Source: Peptoniphilus_A hominis (GTDB lineage: Bacteria; Bacillota; Clostridia; Tissierellales; Peptoniphilaceae). From it: DNA of 64,000 nt. The stretch is from contig NZ_JBBMFO010000003.1 of assembly GCF_040096015.1 (NCBI RefSeq), positions 32,146-96,145 on the forward strand, in the 5' to 3' direction. Both the position numbers and the translations under genes were made by a program. The notes below the pieces were generated by a model. The model searched no databases, had not been told where the DNA came from, and saw nothing but the letters and a program-made list of their open reading frames with translations. Shown here in pieces: positions 41,478-49,852 of this stretch. Position 1 is the stretch's first letter. Each line of letters begins with the position of its first letter.

Positions 41478-42668
41478 TTATTTTTCTTCAAAATTTTTAA
41501 AAACTGTGCTTAGGTTTTCTATTAGGTCCCTTGCCCTTAGGCTGGTCTTGGAATTTTTACTTGCGAAGACATCTCCTGCAAGTCCATGGACATAAACTCC
41601 AAGCCTTGCCGCGTCAAATAGGTCATAATTTTTCATAAAGGCAGAAATTATTCCCGTCAAGACATCGCCTGATCCTCCACTTGCCATGCCAGAGTTTCCT
41701 GTTTTATTTATATAGACCCTTTCGCCATCTGTGACAATAGTCTTGTGCCCCTTTAAAACTAAAATCACTTTATATTTTTTTGCAAAGTCTACTGCGAGTC
41801 TCTCTCGATTATTTTTTATTTCTTCAAGGGATAAGCCAGTTAGCCTTGCAAATTCTCCTTCATGGGGAGTTAAAATCGTGGTAAAATTTTTTCTCTCTTC
41901 CAATAAATTTAGGTTCTTTGACAAAATATTTAAGCCGTCAGCATCTATTAAGAGATTTTTTTCTGTCTTTATTATTTTTTCAAAAACACCTTTGGCATAT
42001 TCGCCAAGACCCATGCCTGGTCCCATGGCTATGGCGTCTATGCCATCTAAAAATTTCTCCATTTCATCTAAATCATCAAAGGACTTTGCTATGGGCTCGA
42101 TGAATTTTATGGACATGATGTCAAAAATTTCTCTTGGCACTATGTTATAGACTAGACCTGCCCCTGCTTTTAGGGCTGCATTAGATGACAGATAAGATGA
42201 ACCAGTCATGCCAAGAGAGCCGCCCACTATGGCAATCTTTCCAAAGTCGCCCTTATGGGTATCATCATCTCTATTTTTCCAAAGGGCTTTTAATTCTTCA
42301 TCTAAGATTATTTTTTCCTCAAAATTTTTTCCTGCAAGATCATCTTCACATAATTTTGCCACAGCCACTGCATAATTTTTCTCGTGGCTAATGGATAAAT
42401 AAAATTTTTTGTCAAAAACTTCAGCATGAGGAAGGTTTTCTATGTATTTTATTTTTATATCGTGAAAGGAAATTTCCCCAATTCCTGTAGTCATTGCCTT
42501 TGCCACAGCTTCTTTTGCAGCGTACATGCCTGCTATTCTCTCGTAGGGATTTTTTCTCTCTTCTATCCTTTTTATTTCATCTTCATTAAAAACTTTTGCC
42601 AAGAAATTTTCATGGTCAGCCATTATTTTTTTTATTCGATTTACTTCTACTATATCTATGCCTATCAA
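41478..42668 (-). CDS. Holo-ACP synthase fused to NAD(P)H-hydrate dehydratase
   Basis: The 396-residue protein fuses two enzymes. Residues 1 to about 110 are AcpS: GIDIVEVNRI with Asp5, AAKEAVAKA with Glu53, and SISHEKNYAVAVA. Residues about 125-396 are the ADP-dependent (S)-NAD(P)HX dehydratase: GDFGKIAIVGGSLGMTGSSYLS, AMGPGMG, IDADGLN, LTPHEGEFARL and NSGMASGGSGDVLTGI. The first attaches 4'-phosphopantetheine to acyl carrier protein; the second repairs hydrated NAD(P)H. The epimerase domain (NnrE) that usually accompanies NnrD is absent. The start is TTG behind GGGGTGAG. Confidence 0.92.
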   Translation of the reverse strand: MIGIDIVEVNRIKKIMADHENFLAKVFNEDEIKRIEERKNPYERIAGMYAAKEAVAKAMTTGIGEISFHDIKIKYIENLPHAEVFDKKFYLSISHEKNYAVAVAKLCEDDLAGKNFEEKIILDEELKALWKNRDDDTHKGDFGKIAIVGGSLGMTGSSYLSSNAALKAGAGLVYNIVPREIFDIMSIKFIEPIAKSFDDLDEMEKFLDGIDAIAMGPGMGLGEYAKGVFEKIIKTEKNLLIDADGLNILSKNLNLLEERKNFTTILTPHEGEFARLTGLSLEEIKNNRERLAVDFAKKYKVILVLKGHKTIVTDGERVYINKTGNSGMASGGSGDVLTGIISAFMKNYDLFDAARLGVYVHGLAGDVFASKNSKTSLRARDLIENLSTVFKNFEEK

Positions 42669-42681
42669 AGTCTCACCCCAT

Positions 42682-42710
42682 TTGACAATTTCTTTATTTT
42701 AGATTATTAT
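42682..42710 (+). promoter_or_regulatory. Sigma-A promoter of the tyrS leader
   Basis: TTGACA (42682-42687), a 17-nt spacer and TATTAT (42705-42710) predict a start near 42717, which leaves a leader of only about 155 nt before tyrS. Confidence 0.8.
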
Positions 42711-42716
42711 ATCATA

Positions 42717-42861
42717 AATAGTATGAATATAAGACGGTGAAGATATACAGTAAGCGCAAGCTGAATTACAATATTGGAGTCTAATAAGTTTTGAGGCCTC
42801 GGCGAAGAAAGGTGGTACCACGAATGCGTCCTTTCATCCCCTGGTCTCTTTTTATTTTTTT
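42717..42861 (+). ncRNA. T-box riboswitch with ultrashort Stem I (Tyr specifier)
   Basis: The T-box core AAAGGTGGTACCACG (42808-42822) with CGTCCTTTC after it is canonical. Stem I seems reduced to GAC (42733-42735) paired with GTC (42779-42781), a GGTGA/TGGA kink-turn-like element, a GATAT/ATATT helix, and a specifier loop with AGTA on the 5' side and TAC (42767-42769) on the 3' side. It is capped at once by AGC-GCAA-GCT. The specifier UAC codes for Tyr, matching the downstream gene. The arms GAGGCC (42793-42798) and GGTCTC (42843-42848), followed by a T-run, could form the terminator. Confidence 0.8.
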
Positions 42862-42871
42862 GGAGGAATTT

Positions 42872-44098
42872 ATGGAAAATGTATATGATATTTTAAGTGA
42901 GAGAGGTTACTTAGACCAATGCACTTATGAAGATGAACTTAGAGAAATGCTTGGCAGAGAGCCTGTAACTTTTTATGTTGGCTTTGATGCAACTGCAGAC
43001 TCTCTAACTCTTGGTCACTTCATTCAAATTAGAGTAATGCAACACATGCAAAGAGCAGGTCACATTCCTATAGCTCTACTTGGCGGCGGAACTACAACTA
43101 TTGGCGACCCATCTGGCAAGAGCGACATGAGAACTCTTATGGATAGAGAGACTATCGACTACAATGCCAACAGATTTAAGGAACAAATTTCACAATTTTT
43201 AGATTTTTCTGAAGGCAAGGGCTACATCGAAAACAATGCAGACTGGCTTTTGAAGTTAAATTTCTTGGAATTTGTAAGGGAAATTGGCGTTCACTTCTCT
43301 GTTAATAGGATGCTACAATTTGACTGCTACAAAAACAGAATGGAACAAGGACTTACTTTCTTTGAATTTTCTTACATGCTTATGCAATCCTATGACTTCT
43401 TGTATCTATATAGAAAGCATCACTGCAAGCTAGAAGTTGGCGGCTCAGACCAATGGTCAAACATCCTTGGTGGCTACGAACTTGTTAGAAAATTAGAAAA
43501 TGACAAGGTTTATGCCATGACCTTTAAACTTCTTACTACTGCAGCAGGTATCAAGATGGGCAAGACTATGGCTGGAGCAATTTGGCTTGACCCAGAAAAG
43601 ACTACGCCATACGAAATGTTCCAATACCTAAGAAACTGCGACGATCGTGATGTAATTAAATTTATGAAGCTTCTAACTATGCTTCCACTTGATAAAATTG
43701 CTGAATACGAAAAATTAGAAGGCGCTGAAATAAATAAGGCTAAAGAAGTTTTAGCTTACGAAGTTGTAAAAGACATTCACGGAGAAGAAGCTGCTAAGGC
43801 TGCCCTCGATGCTTCACATTCACTTTTTGGTGGAGAAAAAGATTCTGAAGACATTCCTGCAACAGAAATGCCAGCAGAAAAATTTGCTGAACCTGTTGGA
43901 ATTTTAAATTTAATGACTGAACTTGGTCTAATTAAGACAAATTCTGAAGGCAGAAGGCTAATCACTCAAGGCGGAGTTTCCCTTGATGATGAAAAAATAA
44001 GTGATCCTAAGCTTGAACTTACTAAGGACGATTTCAAAAATGGAGAAATAATAATTAGAAAGGGCAAGAAAGTTTACCACAAGGTTATTTTAAAGTGA
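42872..44098 (+). CDS. tyrS: Tyrosyl-tRNA synthetase
   Basis: The 408-residue class I synthetase has YVGFDATADSLTLGHF, where LGHF is the HIGH motif, and KMGKTMAGA in place of KMSKS. A C-terminal S4-like RNA-binding domain starts at about residue 340 (SEGRRLITQGGVSLDD). The start is the ATG after GGAGGAATTT; the longer in-frame reading from 42791 runs through the T-box and is not coding. Its leader is a Tyr T-box. Confidence 0.96.
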   Translation: MENVYDILSERGYLDQCTYEDELREMLGREPVTFYVGFDATADSLTLGHFIQIRVMQHMQRAGHIPIALLGGGTTTIGDPSGKSDMRTLMDRETIDYNANRFKEQISQFLDFSEGKGYIENNADWLLKLNFLEFVREIGVHFSVNRMLQFDCYKNRMEQGLTFFEFSYMLMQSYDFLYLYRKHHCKLEVGGSDQWSNILGGYELVRKLENDKVYAMTFKLLTTAAGIKMGKTMAGAIWLDPEKTTPYEMFQYLRNCDDRDVIKFMKLLTMLPLDKIAEYEKLEGAEINKAKEVLAYEVVKDIHGEEAAKAALDASHSLFGGEKDSEDIPATEMPAEKFAEPVGILNLMTELGLIKTNSEGRRLITQGGVSLDDEKISDPKLELTKDDFKNGEIIIRKGKKVYHKVILK

Positions 44099-44105
44099 GG
44101 TTAAT

Positions 44106-45497
44106 ATGAATTTAGAACCAAAAAAAGTTTTTGATTATTTTGAAAAATTATCACAAATCCCTAGAGAATCTGGCAACGAAAAAGCTGTCTCTGACTTTTT
44201 AAAAAAATTTGGAGAAGATGCTGGCTATGAAGTTGTCCAAGATGATTCTTTAAATATTATTATGGAAGTGCCTGCTACAAGGGGCATGGAAGATAGAGAA
44301 AAGGTGATCTTGCAAGGTCACATGGACATGGTTTGCGAAAAGGGCAAGGACTCAGACCACAACTTTTTAACTGACCCAATTGAACTAATAGTTGATGGCG
44401 ACAAGCTTCATGCCAATGAAACAACTCTTGGTGCTGACGACGGCATTGGAGTTGCAATGGCAATGGCACTTGCAGAAGAAGAACATGGTCCCCTTAAAAT
44501 TATTGTAACTGTGTCCGAAGAAACTGACATGCACGGAGCAAAGGATCTTGAGGCAAAATATCTTGAAGGCAAGTATTTGATCAACATCGACTCAGAAGAA
44601 GAAGGCATCCTAACAGTTTCTTCTGCCGGCGGAAAGTTACTTCATTCAAAATTAAAAGTTGATAGAGAAGATTACTCTGGCGAAGCTTTTGCACTTAACC
44701 TTCACGGCTTTTTGGGCGGCCACTCTGGCATGGAAATTGCCAACAACAAGGGCAACATGATTAAGGTTATTGCAGAAATTTTAAATAAGCTTGATGACGC
44801 AAAATTAATTTCCCTTGACTGCGGCACAAAGCAAAATGCAATCCCAAGAGAAGGTAAAGTTTCTCTAGTATGTGACGAAGATAAATTAAAGGATGCCATA
44901 GAATTTGCAAGGGACAAATTTAAGGGCGTTGAAGGCGAATTAATTATAGAATGTGAAAAAATTTCTCATGAGGGAAAAGTCCTAACAGCAGAAGATACTG
45001 AAAAACTTGCAAAATATTTACTTGAACTTCCAACTGGACCTCACACATTTATTGACGAGGCTAAAAAAGTTCTTGAATCATCATCAAACCTTGCCATAGC
45101 AAAACTTCTTGATGACACAGTAGATGTTTTCGTTTCACTAAGATTTGCATCCTCATCACTTTCTGAAGACTTTGGAAATATTTATATGGATATAGTGAAA
45201 AAATTTGGCGCAGAAGCTGAATTTGAAAACCCATATCCTGAATGGGAATACAAAAAAGAATCTCACTTTAGAGAAATCGTAAAGGACATTTACAGGGAAA
45301 TGAAGGGAGAGGAAATGGAAGAAGAGTTCACTCACGGTGGACTTGAATGTGGCGTCTTCTTCGAAAAAAATAGGGACCTTGACATTATTTCTATTGGACC
45401 AGACATTAGAGGGGCTCACTCACAAAAAGAAAATCTTTCAATTTCTTCAACAAAGAGAGTTTATGACCACCTTGTAAAAGTTTTAAAGGCTCTTTAA
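44106..45497 (+). CDS. pepD: Aminoacyl-histidine dipeptidase (M20C)
   Basis: The 463-residue zinc peptidase has LQGHMDMVCEK with a metal His, the bridging Asp in TTLGADDGIGVAMAMA, and the SEETDMHGA catalytic Glu. The C-terminal GGLECGVF segment carries another ligand. It cleaves Xaa-His and other dipeptides, including carnosine-like substrates, and so can feed histidine to the hut pathway. It is 7 bp after tyrS and probably cotranscribed under the T-box. Confidence 0.93.
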   Translation: MNLEPKKVFDYFEKLSQIPRESGNEKAVSDFLKKFGEDAGYEVVQDDSLNIIMEVPATRGMEDREKVILQGHMDMVCEKGKDSDHNFLTDPIELIVDGDKLHANETTLGADDGIGVAMAMALAEEEHGPLKIIVTVSEETDMHGAKDLEAKYLEGKYLINIDSEEEGILTVSSAGGKLLHSKLKVDREDYSGEAFALNLHGFLGGHSGMEIANNKGNMIKVIAEILNKLDDAKLISLDCGTKQNAIPREGKVSLVCDEDKLKDAIEFARDKFKGVEGELIIECEKISHEGKVLTAEDTEKLAKYLLELPTGPHTFIDEAKKVLESSSNLAIAKLLDDTVDVFVSLRFASSSLSEDFGNIYMDIVKKFGAEAEFENPYPEWEYKKESHFREIVKDIYREMKGEEMEEEFTHGGLECGVFFEKNRDLDIISIGPDIRGAHSQKENLSISSTKRVYDHLVKVLKAL

Positions 45498-45509
45498 TAA
45501 AAAATTTAT

Positions 45510-45533
45510 GGCTGTCATGAGGCAGCCTTTTTT
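45510..45533 (+). terminator. Terminator of tyrS-pepD
   Basis: A GGCTG/CAGCC hairpin followed by T6 lies 12 bp after the pepD stop. Confidence 0.88.
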
Positions 45534-45536
45534 ATT

Positions 45537-45562
45537 GCAAAAAAAGAAACCCCTAGGGGTTT
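45537..45562 (-). terminator. Terminator of the RsbW-like gene
   Basis: The perfect palindrome AAACCCCTAGGGGTTT is followed on the - strand by CTTTTT, 24 bp after the stop. Confidence 0.8.
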
Positions 45563-45586
45563 TCTATGTAGTAAATATGTATTGGT

Positions 45587-45979
45587 TTATAAATTTTTTA
45601 TGGCTATGACTTCGTTGTCATTTAAAATCAATTGGTCAGTAAGGGCCTCAACTATTAAAAGTCCCCTGCCATTACATCTTTTTTGGGTACAGTCATATAG
45701 AGCCGTGTCGAAGTCCACGCCCCTGCCCTCGTCTTTTACAATAATTTTTAAAGAATCCCTGTCCAAAATTAATTTTAAACAAACTTTTTTGTTCAGGTCT
45801 TCTTCGTTGCCATGCATTGCTCCATTGACAACTAGTTCATTTAAAATAACTTTTATATCAAATAATTTTTCTTGGTCTCTTATATAGGGATTTAGATCTT
45901 TCATAGCCGAATCCAAAAAATTTTTTATTAAAGATAAATCGCTATTAACAAATCCTTTAAATTTATATAAAGTATCCAT
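45587..45979 (-). CDS. RsbW/SpoIIAB-like histidine-kinase-type ATPase
   Basis: The 130-residue protein is a stand-alone HATPase_c_2 domain: the N-box NELVVNGAMHGN, VKDEGRGVDFD and GRGLLIVEALTD. Such proteins are anti-sigma factors/serine kinases or similar switch proteins. No anti-sigma antagonist, sigma factor or PP2C phosphatase gene is next to it, so its partner is unknown. The ATG after GGAGTGAG is used; a GTG three codons upstream is in the ribosome site. Confidence 0.82.
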   Translation of the reverse strand: MDTLYKFKGFVNSDLSLIKNFLDSAMKDLNPYIRDQEKLFDIKVILNELVVNGAMHGNEEDLNKKVCLKLILDRDSLKIIVKDEGRGVDFDTALYDCTQKRCNGRGLLIVEALTDQLILNDNEVIAIKNL

Positions 45980-46090
45980 AGTTCTCACTCCATCTACCTA
46001 GAAATTACCCAATACTTCTTCCCTTTAAACTCAAAAGATTTTGTCTAATTTTATTAATTTTAAAATTTTACTGTATTATATTTATCAATT

Positions 46091-46099
46091 TGTTATAAT
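46091..46099 (+). promoter_or_regulatory. Extended -10 promoter of the rubredoxin gene
   Basis: TGTTATAAT is an extended -10 box (TGnTATAAT) about 47 bp before the rubredoxin start; no clear -35 is seen. Confidence 0.5.
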
Positions 46100-46145
46100 T
46101 GAATTAGGCTTGAAAGAGCAAGAATTTTATTAGGAGGAAGATAGA

Positions 46146-46307
46146 ATGAAAAAATACGAATGCTCACTTTGCGGATATATTTATGATCCAGCAGTAGGCG
46201 ACGAAGACAATGGAATCAAAGCAGGAACACCTTTTGAAAAACTTCCTGAAGATTGGGTATGCCCACTTTGTGGAGCTGAAAAATCTGATTTTGAACCAGC
46301 TGAATAA
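46146..46307 (+). CDS. Rubredoxin
   Basis: The 53-residue protein has two CxxC iron ligand pairs: CSLCGYIYDPAVGD near the N-terminus and CPLCGAEKSDFEP near the C-terminus, with the usual GIKAGTPFEKLPEDWVCP between them. It carries one electron on a single iron, probably in oxygen/peroxide defence or other redox reactions of an anaerobe. It has a strong AGGAGGA ribosome site and is monocistronic. Confidence 0.97.
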   Translation: MKKYECSLCGYIYDPAVGDEDNGIKAGTPFEKLPEDWVCPLCGAEKSDFEPAE

Positions 46308-46315
46308 TAATATTA

Positions 46316-46341
46316 AAGGAGGCTCACGCCTTCTTTTTTTT
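46316..46341 (+). terminator. Terminator of rubredoxin
   Basis: AAGGAGGC-TCAC-GCCTTCTT (8 bp with one G-T pair) is followed by T6. Confidence 0.85.
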
Positions 46342-46383
46342 GTGTAAGTTTTTACAAATTTATAAAATATTTTAGAGTTTTGC

Positions 46384-46413
46384 AAAAAACCCTCTTTACA
46401 ACTAGTAAAGAGG
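46384..46413 (-). terminator. Terminator of ppk2
   Basis: On the - strand CCTCTTTAC-TAGTT-GTAAAGAGG is followed by GT6, 7 bp after the stop. Confidence 0.88.
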
Positions 46414-46420
46414 TCCCTTA

Positions 46421-47281
46421 TTAATCTTCTTCTAAAATTTTTTTCCACTTGTCTAGGCTGTCTAGTTCTTCCTTTGAAAGCACAGGAAACTGTGGATCCA
46501 TTTCCCTTAGTTTTTCCACAATAACTTCGGACACCAAGTACCTTGAGAACCATTTTCTGTCGGCTGGCACAATATACCATGGTGCTCTCTTTGTAGATGT
46601 TTTAACAAGCATGTCGGCATAGGCCTTCATGTAGTCGTCAAAATATTTTCTCTCTGTAATGTCAGAGGAGGCGAACTTCCAATTTTTTTCTGGCCTGTCA
46701 ATTCTCTCCATTAATCTCTTCTTTTGTTCTTCCTTAGAAACATGAAGGAAGAATTTTACAATTGTAGTTCCATTGTTGGAGAGATAGTCTTCAAAATTAT
46801 TAATCTCTTCAAACCTCTTTTCCCAAATGTCCTTAGTGACTAAGTTTTTTGGGAAGGGTTGGTGCAAAACTAAATTGTGAACTCTTGACACAAGGACATC
46901 TTCGTAGTGGCTTCTGTTGAAGATTCCAATTTCGCCACGAGGAGGAAGTTCTTTTGCAACTCTCCAAAGATAATCGTGGTCTAGTTCGCCGTCACTTGGC
47001 TTTTTAAAGGGAACAACCTTGGTGCCCTGTGGATTTACTCCCGTCATAATATTTTTTATGAGGGAGTCTTTGCCTGCAGCGTCCATGGCTTGAAGGACTA
47101 TGAGTAGGGATTGATTGTTTTCTGCGTAAAGCCTTTCGTGGTATTCACGCATCTTTGCAATATTTTCTGGAATTAAAACTTCCTTTACCTCTTCCTTTTG
47201 TAGTTTTCCATTGTAGGAAGTTGGCACATCGTACAAGTTTAATTTTTTCTTTTCACTTACTAAATATTTTTCAGTATTCAT
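46421..47281 (-). CDS. ppk2: Polyphosphate kinase 2 family protein
   Basis: The 286-residue single-domain PPK2 has the Walker A-type segment QAMDAAGKDSLIKNI, FNRSHYEDVLVSRVH and the lid region RPEKNWKFASSDITER. It transfers phosphate between polyphosphate and nucleoside mono- or diphosphates; length and the NWKFASSD motif suggest an ADP/AMP-phosphorylating class, but the class cannot be fixed by eye. It overlaps the end of the alpha/beta hydrolase gene by 1 bp. Confidence 0.92.
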   Translation of the reverse strand: MNTEKYLVSEKKKLNLYDVPTSYNGKLQKEEVKEVLIPENIAKMREYHERLYAENNQSLLIVLQAMDAAGKDSLIKNIMTGVNPQGTKVVPFKKPSDGELDHDYLWRVAKELPPRGEIGIFNRSHYEDVLVSRVHNLVLHQPFPKNLVTKDIWEKRFEEINNFEDYLSNNGTTIVKFFLHVSKEEQKKRLMERIDRPEKNWKFASSDITERKYFDDYMKAYADMLVKTSTKRAPWYIVPADRKWFSRYLVSEVIVEKLREMDPQFPVLSKEELDSLDKWKKILEED

Positions 47282-48054
47282 TAGAAGCCCGCCCTCTCCT
47301 TTGAAAATATAATTGCTGCTTCCAGCATTTGCGTCGTGATTTGATGGGAAGTCATGTCAAAAATTTGAAAGTCCAAAAGTTTTTTGTCGCCGTAAAATTT
47401 TTCGATTTCCCTTGTAAAGGACTCTTGCCCTCTTGGGTCAATTACATCGTCGTCTTTCCCGTTGTATAAAACCATGGGTCTATCCTTAAAAATTTCTGGG
47501 CTAGCCATGGGATCCATGTCTAGGAAAAATTCATTGATCCTAAATTCTTCTTCCTCTATCTTTTCTTGGTCCTTAATTTTATTTACTGAATCAACAAGGG
47601 CCTGCCAATTGTTTACGCCATTAAAGATAAATGCCATCTTCAAATCCTTCTTAAAGGCATAGAGACCACCAGCAGTTATGGCACCCATGGAGTGACCGCC
47701 CACTGCAATTTGACTGTCAGGATATTTTTCCTCCACGAAATTAAAAATTGAGGGCGCCTCTTCAATATTGTGCATGATGACCCTTAAAATATATTTTGCC
47801 TCCATGGACTTATCCTCGTAATCTAAATTTATATCATTTCTCTCTCCGTGATATCTTGCTTCAGGAAGGATTACCCTATAGCCATAACTGGCAAGAATAT
47901 TGCCGCGGAAAATTTGATTTTTCATTGAAGACCCCCAGCCGTGATAAAAAACTATGGTCTTATTTGTTTTTTCCCTTGGCTCAATTATAAGGGCTGGCAC
48001 ATCGCCTATCTTTACCTTGTCTATATTTGAATAATTCATTTTTAAATACTCCAT
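47281..48054 (-). CDS. Alpha/beta hydrolase
   Basis: The 257-residue protein has YHGWGSS (oxyanion region), nucleophile Ser in GGHSMGAI, likely catalytic Asp in GKDDDVIDPRGQ and His in TSHQITTQM. The closest general similarity is to dienelactone-hydrolase or prolyl-peptidase-like esterases; the substrate is unknown. ATG 48054 is chosen (AGGTG site). It is directly upstream of ppk2. Confidence 0.85.
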   Translation of the reverse strand: MEYLKMNYSNIDKVKIGDVPALIIEPREKTNKTIVFYHGWGSSMKNQIFRGNILASYGYRVILPEARYHGERNDINLDYEDKSMEAKYILRVIMHNIEEAPSIFNFVEEKYPDSQIAVGGHSMGAITAGGLYAFKKDLKMAFIFNGVNNWQALVDSVNKIKDQEKIEEEEFRINEFFLDMDPMASPEIFKDRPMVLYNGKDDDVIDPRGQESFTREIEKFYGDKKLLDFQIFDMTSHQITTQMLEAAIIFSKERAGF

Positions 48055-48158
48055 AATACACCTCACCTACATTATATCCAAAATATTCTTAAAATAAAAT
48101 TTTTCCATATTTTATTTTAAGCGACCCCATTAAGTGATATATTATTAGCGGTGATACT

Positions 48159-49184
48159 TTGAAATACGAATTAAATTATGAAGAACTTCATGAAATGATA
48201 AAAGGCGGCAAAAAAATTATCTTTGTGGACATGAGAAGTCCCAAAGAATTTTATGACTATAGAATTCCTGGCGCAATAAACCTTCCCATACTTGAGGATG
48301 ATGAGAGAGAAGTTGTTGGAAGAACTTATGTAAAAGAAAGCGTGGAGAAGGCAAAGTATCTTGGCATAAATTTTGCCAAGGACAAACTCCCAGCCTACTA
48401 CGAAAAAATTATTGATTTGAAAAAATCTTGTGACGACCTAGTCCTTTACTGCTCTCGTGGTGGTTACAGGTCCAATATATTTTTTACTTTTCTTAGAGCT
48501 TTAAATGTTGATGTAAAAAAATTAATTGGCGGCTACAAGTCCTACAGAAAATATATACGCGAAAATTTAGATTCTTTAATAAGAGAAAAAAATTTTATTG
48601 TTCTCTGCGGCAAAACTGGTGTTGGAAAAACTGAAATTTTAAATAAATTAAAAGGTACTTATCCTGTCCTTGACCTTGAAGAGCTTGCCAACCACAGAGG
48701 CTCAAACTTTGGTGGCATAGGACTTAGTAATCAACCTTCTCAAAAATATTTTGAGTCCCTACTATTTGACACCTTAAATGGATTCGGTGAAGATGAAAAA
48801 ATTATTTTCACTGAAGGAGAAAGCTCAAAAATTGGAAATATTCAGCTGCCAAAAACTTTAATAGAAAAAATTTCTTCTGGCAGAAAAATAATAATTGAAG
48901 ACCCTATAAATAGTCGCATAAAAAGAATTAAGAGAGACTACAATTTATCAGATAGAGATGAAATTTATAAGTCCCTTTTGGAAATCAAAAAATTTATTTC
49001 TCCTGAAAGGGAAAAATTATATTTAGAAAAATTCCAGGAGGGCGACTACGATTTTTTAATAAGAGATCTTCTAATAAATTATTATGACCCCCACTACAAA
49101 AAAAATTACAGCAAGGATGACTTGCACTTGGCAAATGATTCTGCTGTAATAAAAAATATTTTAAATTTTAAAAATTCTATTTAA
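48159..49184 (+). CDS. mnmH: tRNA 2-selenouridine synthase
   Basis: The 341-residue protein has an N-terminal rhodanese domain with catalytic Cys98 in LYCSRGGYRS and a C-terminal P-loop domain (CGKTGVGKTE). Further family segments are LANHRGSNFGGIG and QPSQKYFE. It geranylates and then selenates 2-thiouridine at tRNA position 34, using selenophosphate, so the host should also carry selD. The start is TTG after GGTGATAC. It is convergent with ung, overlapping by 8 bp. Confidence 0.92.
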   Translation: MKYELNYEELHEMIKGGKKIIFVDMRSPKEFYDYRIPGAINLPILEDDEREVVGRTYVKESVEKAKYLGINFAKDKLPAYYEKIIDLKKSCDDLVLYCSRGGYRSNIFFTFLRALNVDVKKLIGGYKSYRKYIRENLDSLIREKNFIVLCGKTGVGKTEILNKLKGTYPVLDLEELANHRGSNFGGIGLSNQPSQKYFESLLFDTLNGFGEDEKIIFTEGESSKIGNIQLPKTLIEKISSGRKIIIEDPINSRIKRIKRDYNLSDRDEIYKSLLEIKKFISPEREKLYLEKFQEGDYDFLIRDLLINYYDPHYKKNYSKDDLHLANDSAVIKNILNFKNSI

Positions 49185-49848
49185 CTTCCCATGAAGGTGG
49201 CGTAACTCCTCTCTCCAATAAAAATTTATTGGCACGGGAGAAGGGCCTTGAGCCAAAGAAACCTCTATTGGCAGAAAGTGGTGACGGGTGGACGCCTTCT
49301 ATTATGAGGTGATTTTCATTATTTATAAATTTTTTGCGAGCCTTGGCATGGTTGCCCCAGAGTATATAGACCACAGGCTCTTTTTTTTCGTTTATTTTTT
49401 CTATAACTGAGTTGGTAAAAATTTCCCAGCCGATTTTTGAATGGCTCATGGGTTCATGTGCCCTTACAGTTAAGGTTGTGTTTAAGAGCATTATTCCTTC
49501 ATCTGCCCAAGACTTTAAGTAGCCCGTCTTTGCTATAGGAATACCTAAATCAGAATTTAATTCCTTATAAATATTTTGAAGTGAAGGTGGAATCTTCACT
49601 CCTTCCTTTACAGAAAAGGCAAGTCCATGGGCTTGACCCACATTGTGATAGGGGTCTTGACCAAGTATTAGGACCTTTAAGTCCTTGTAAGAAGTGTAGT
49701 GAAAGGCGTTAAAAATATCTTGAGCTTGTGGAAATATTTGGTGATGTCTGTACTCTTCTATTAAAAGTTTTCTCAGGTCCTTATAGTAGTCTTTTTCAAA
49801 TTCTTCTTCCAATATTTCTTGCCAGTCATTTTTAAAAATTTCCTTCAC
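49177..49848 (-). CDS. ung: Uracil-DNA glycosylase
   Basis: The 223-residue family 1 enzyme has the water-activating GQDPYHNVGQAHGLAFSV and the DNA-intercalating HPSPLSANRGFFGSRPFSRAN motif. It removes uracil from DNA. The GTG at 49848, following AGGAGGTGATCTT, is used. It is the last gene of the CDF-trkA-trkH-trkA-ung run. Confidence 0.96.
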   Translation of the reverse strand: MKEIFKNDWQEILEEEFEKDYYKDLRKLLIEEYRHHQIFPQAQDIFNAFHYTSYKDLKVLILGQDPYHNVGQAHGLAFSVKEGVKIPPSLQNIYKELNSDLGIPIAKTGYLKSWADEGIMLLNTTLTVRAHEPMSHSKIGWEIFTNSVIEKINEKKEPVVYILWGNHAKARKKFINNENHLIIEGVHPSPLSANRGFFGSRPFSRANKFLLERGVTPPSWEVK

Positions 49849-49852
49849 AAGA

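Noticed and set aside
42791..42871. N-terminal extension of tyrS
   Set aside because: The sequence is the T-box antiterminator region; the true ATG follows GGAGG.
46164..46580. 138-residue - strand reading frame over rubredoxin and the ppk2 end
   Set aside because: It is antisense to the clear rubredoxin gene, crosses two terminators and has no family features.
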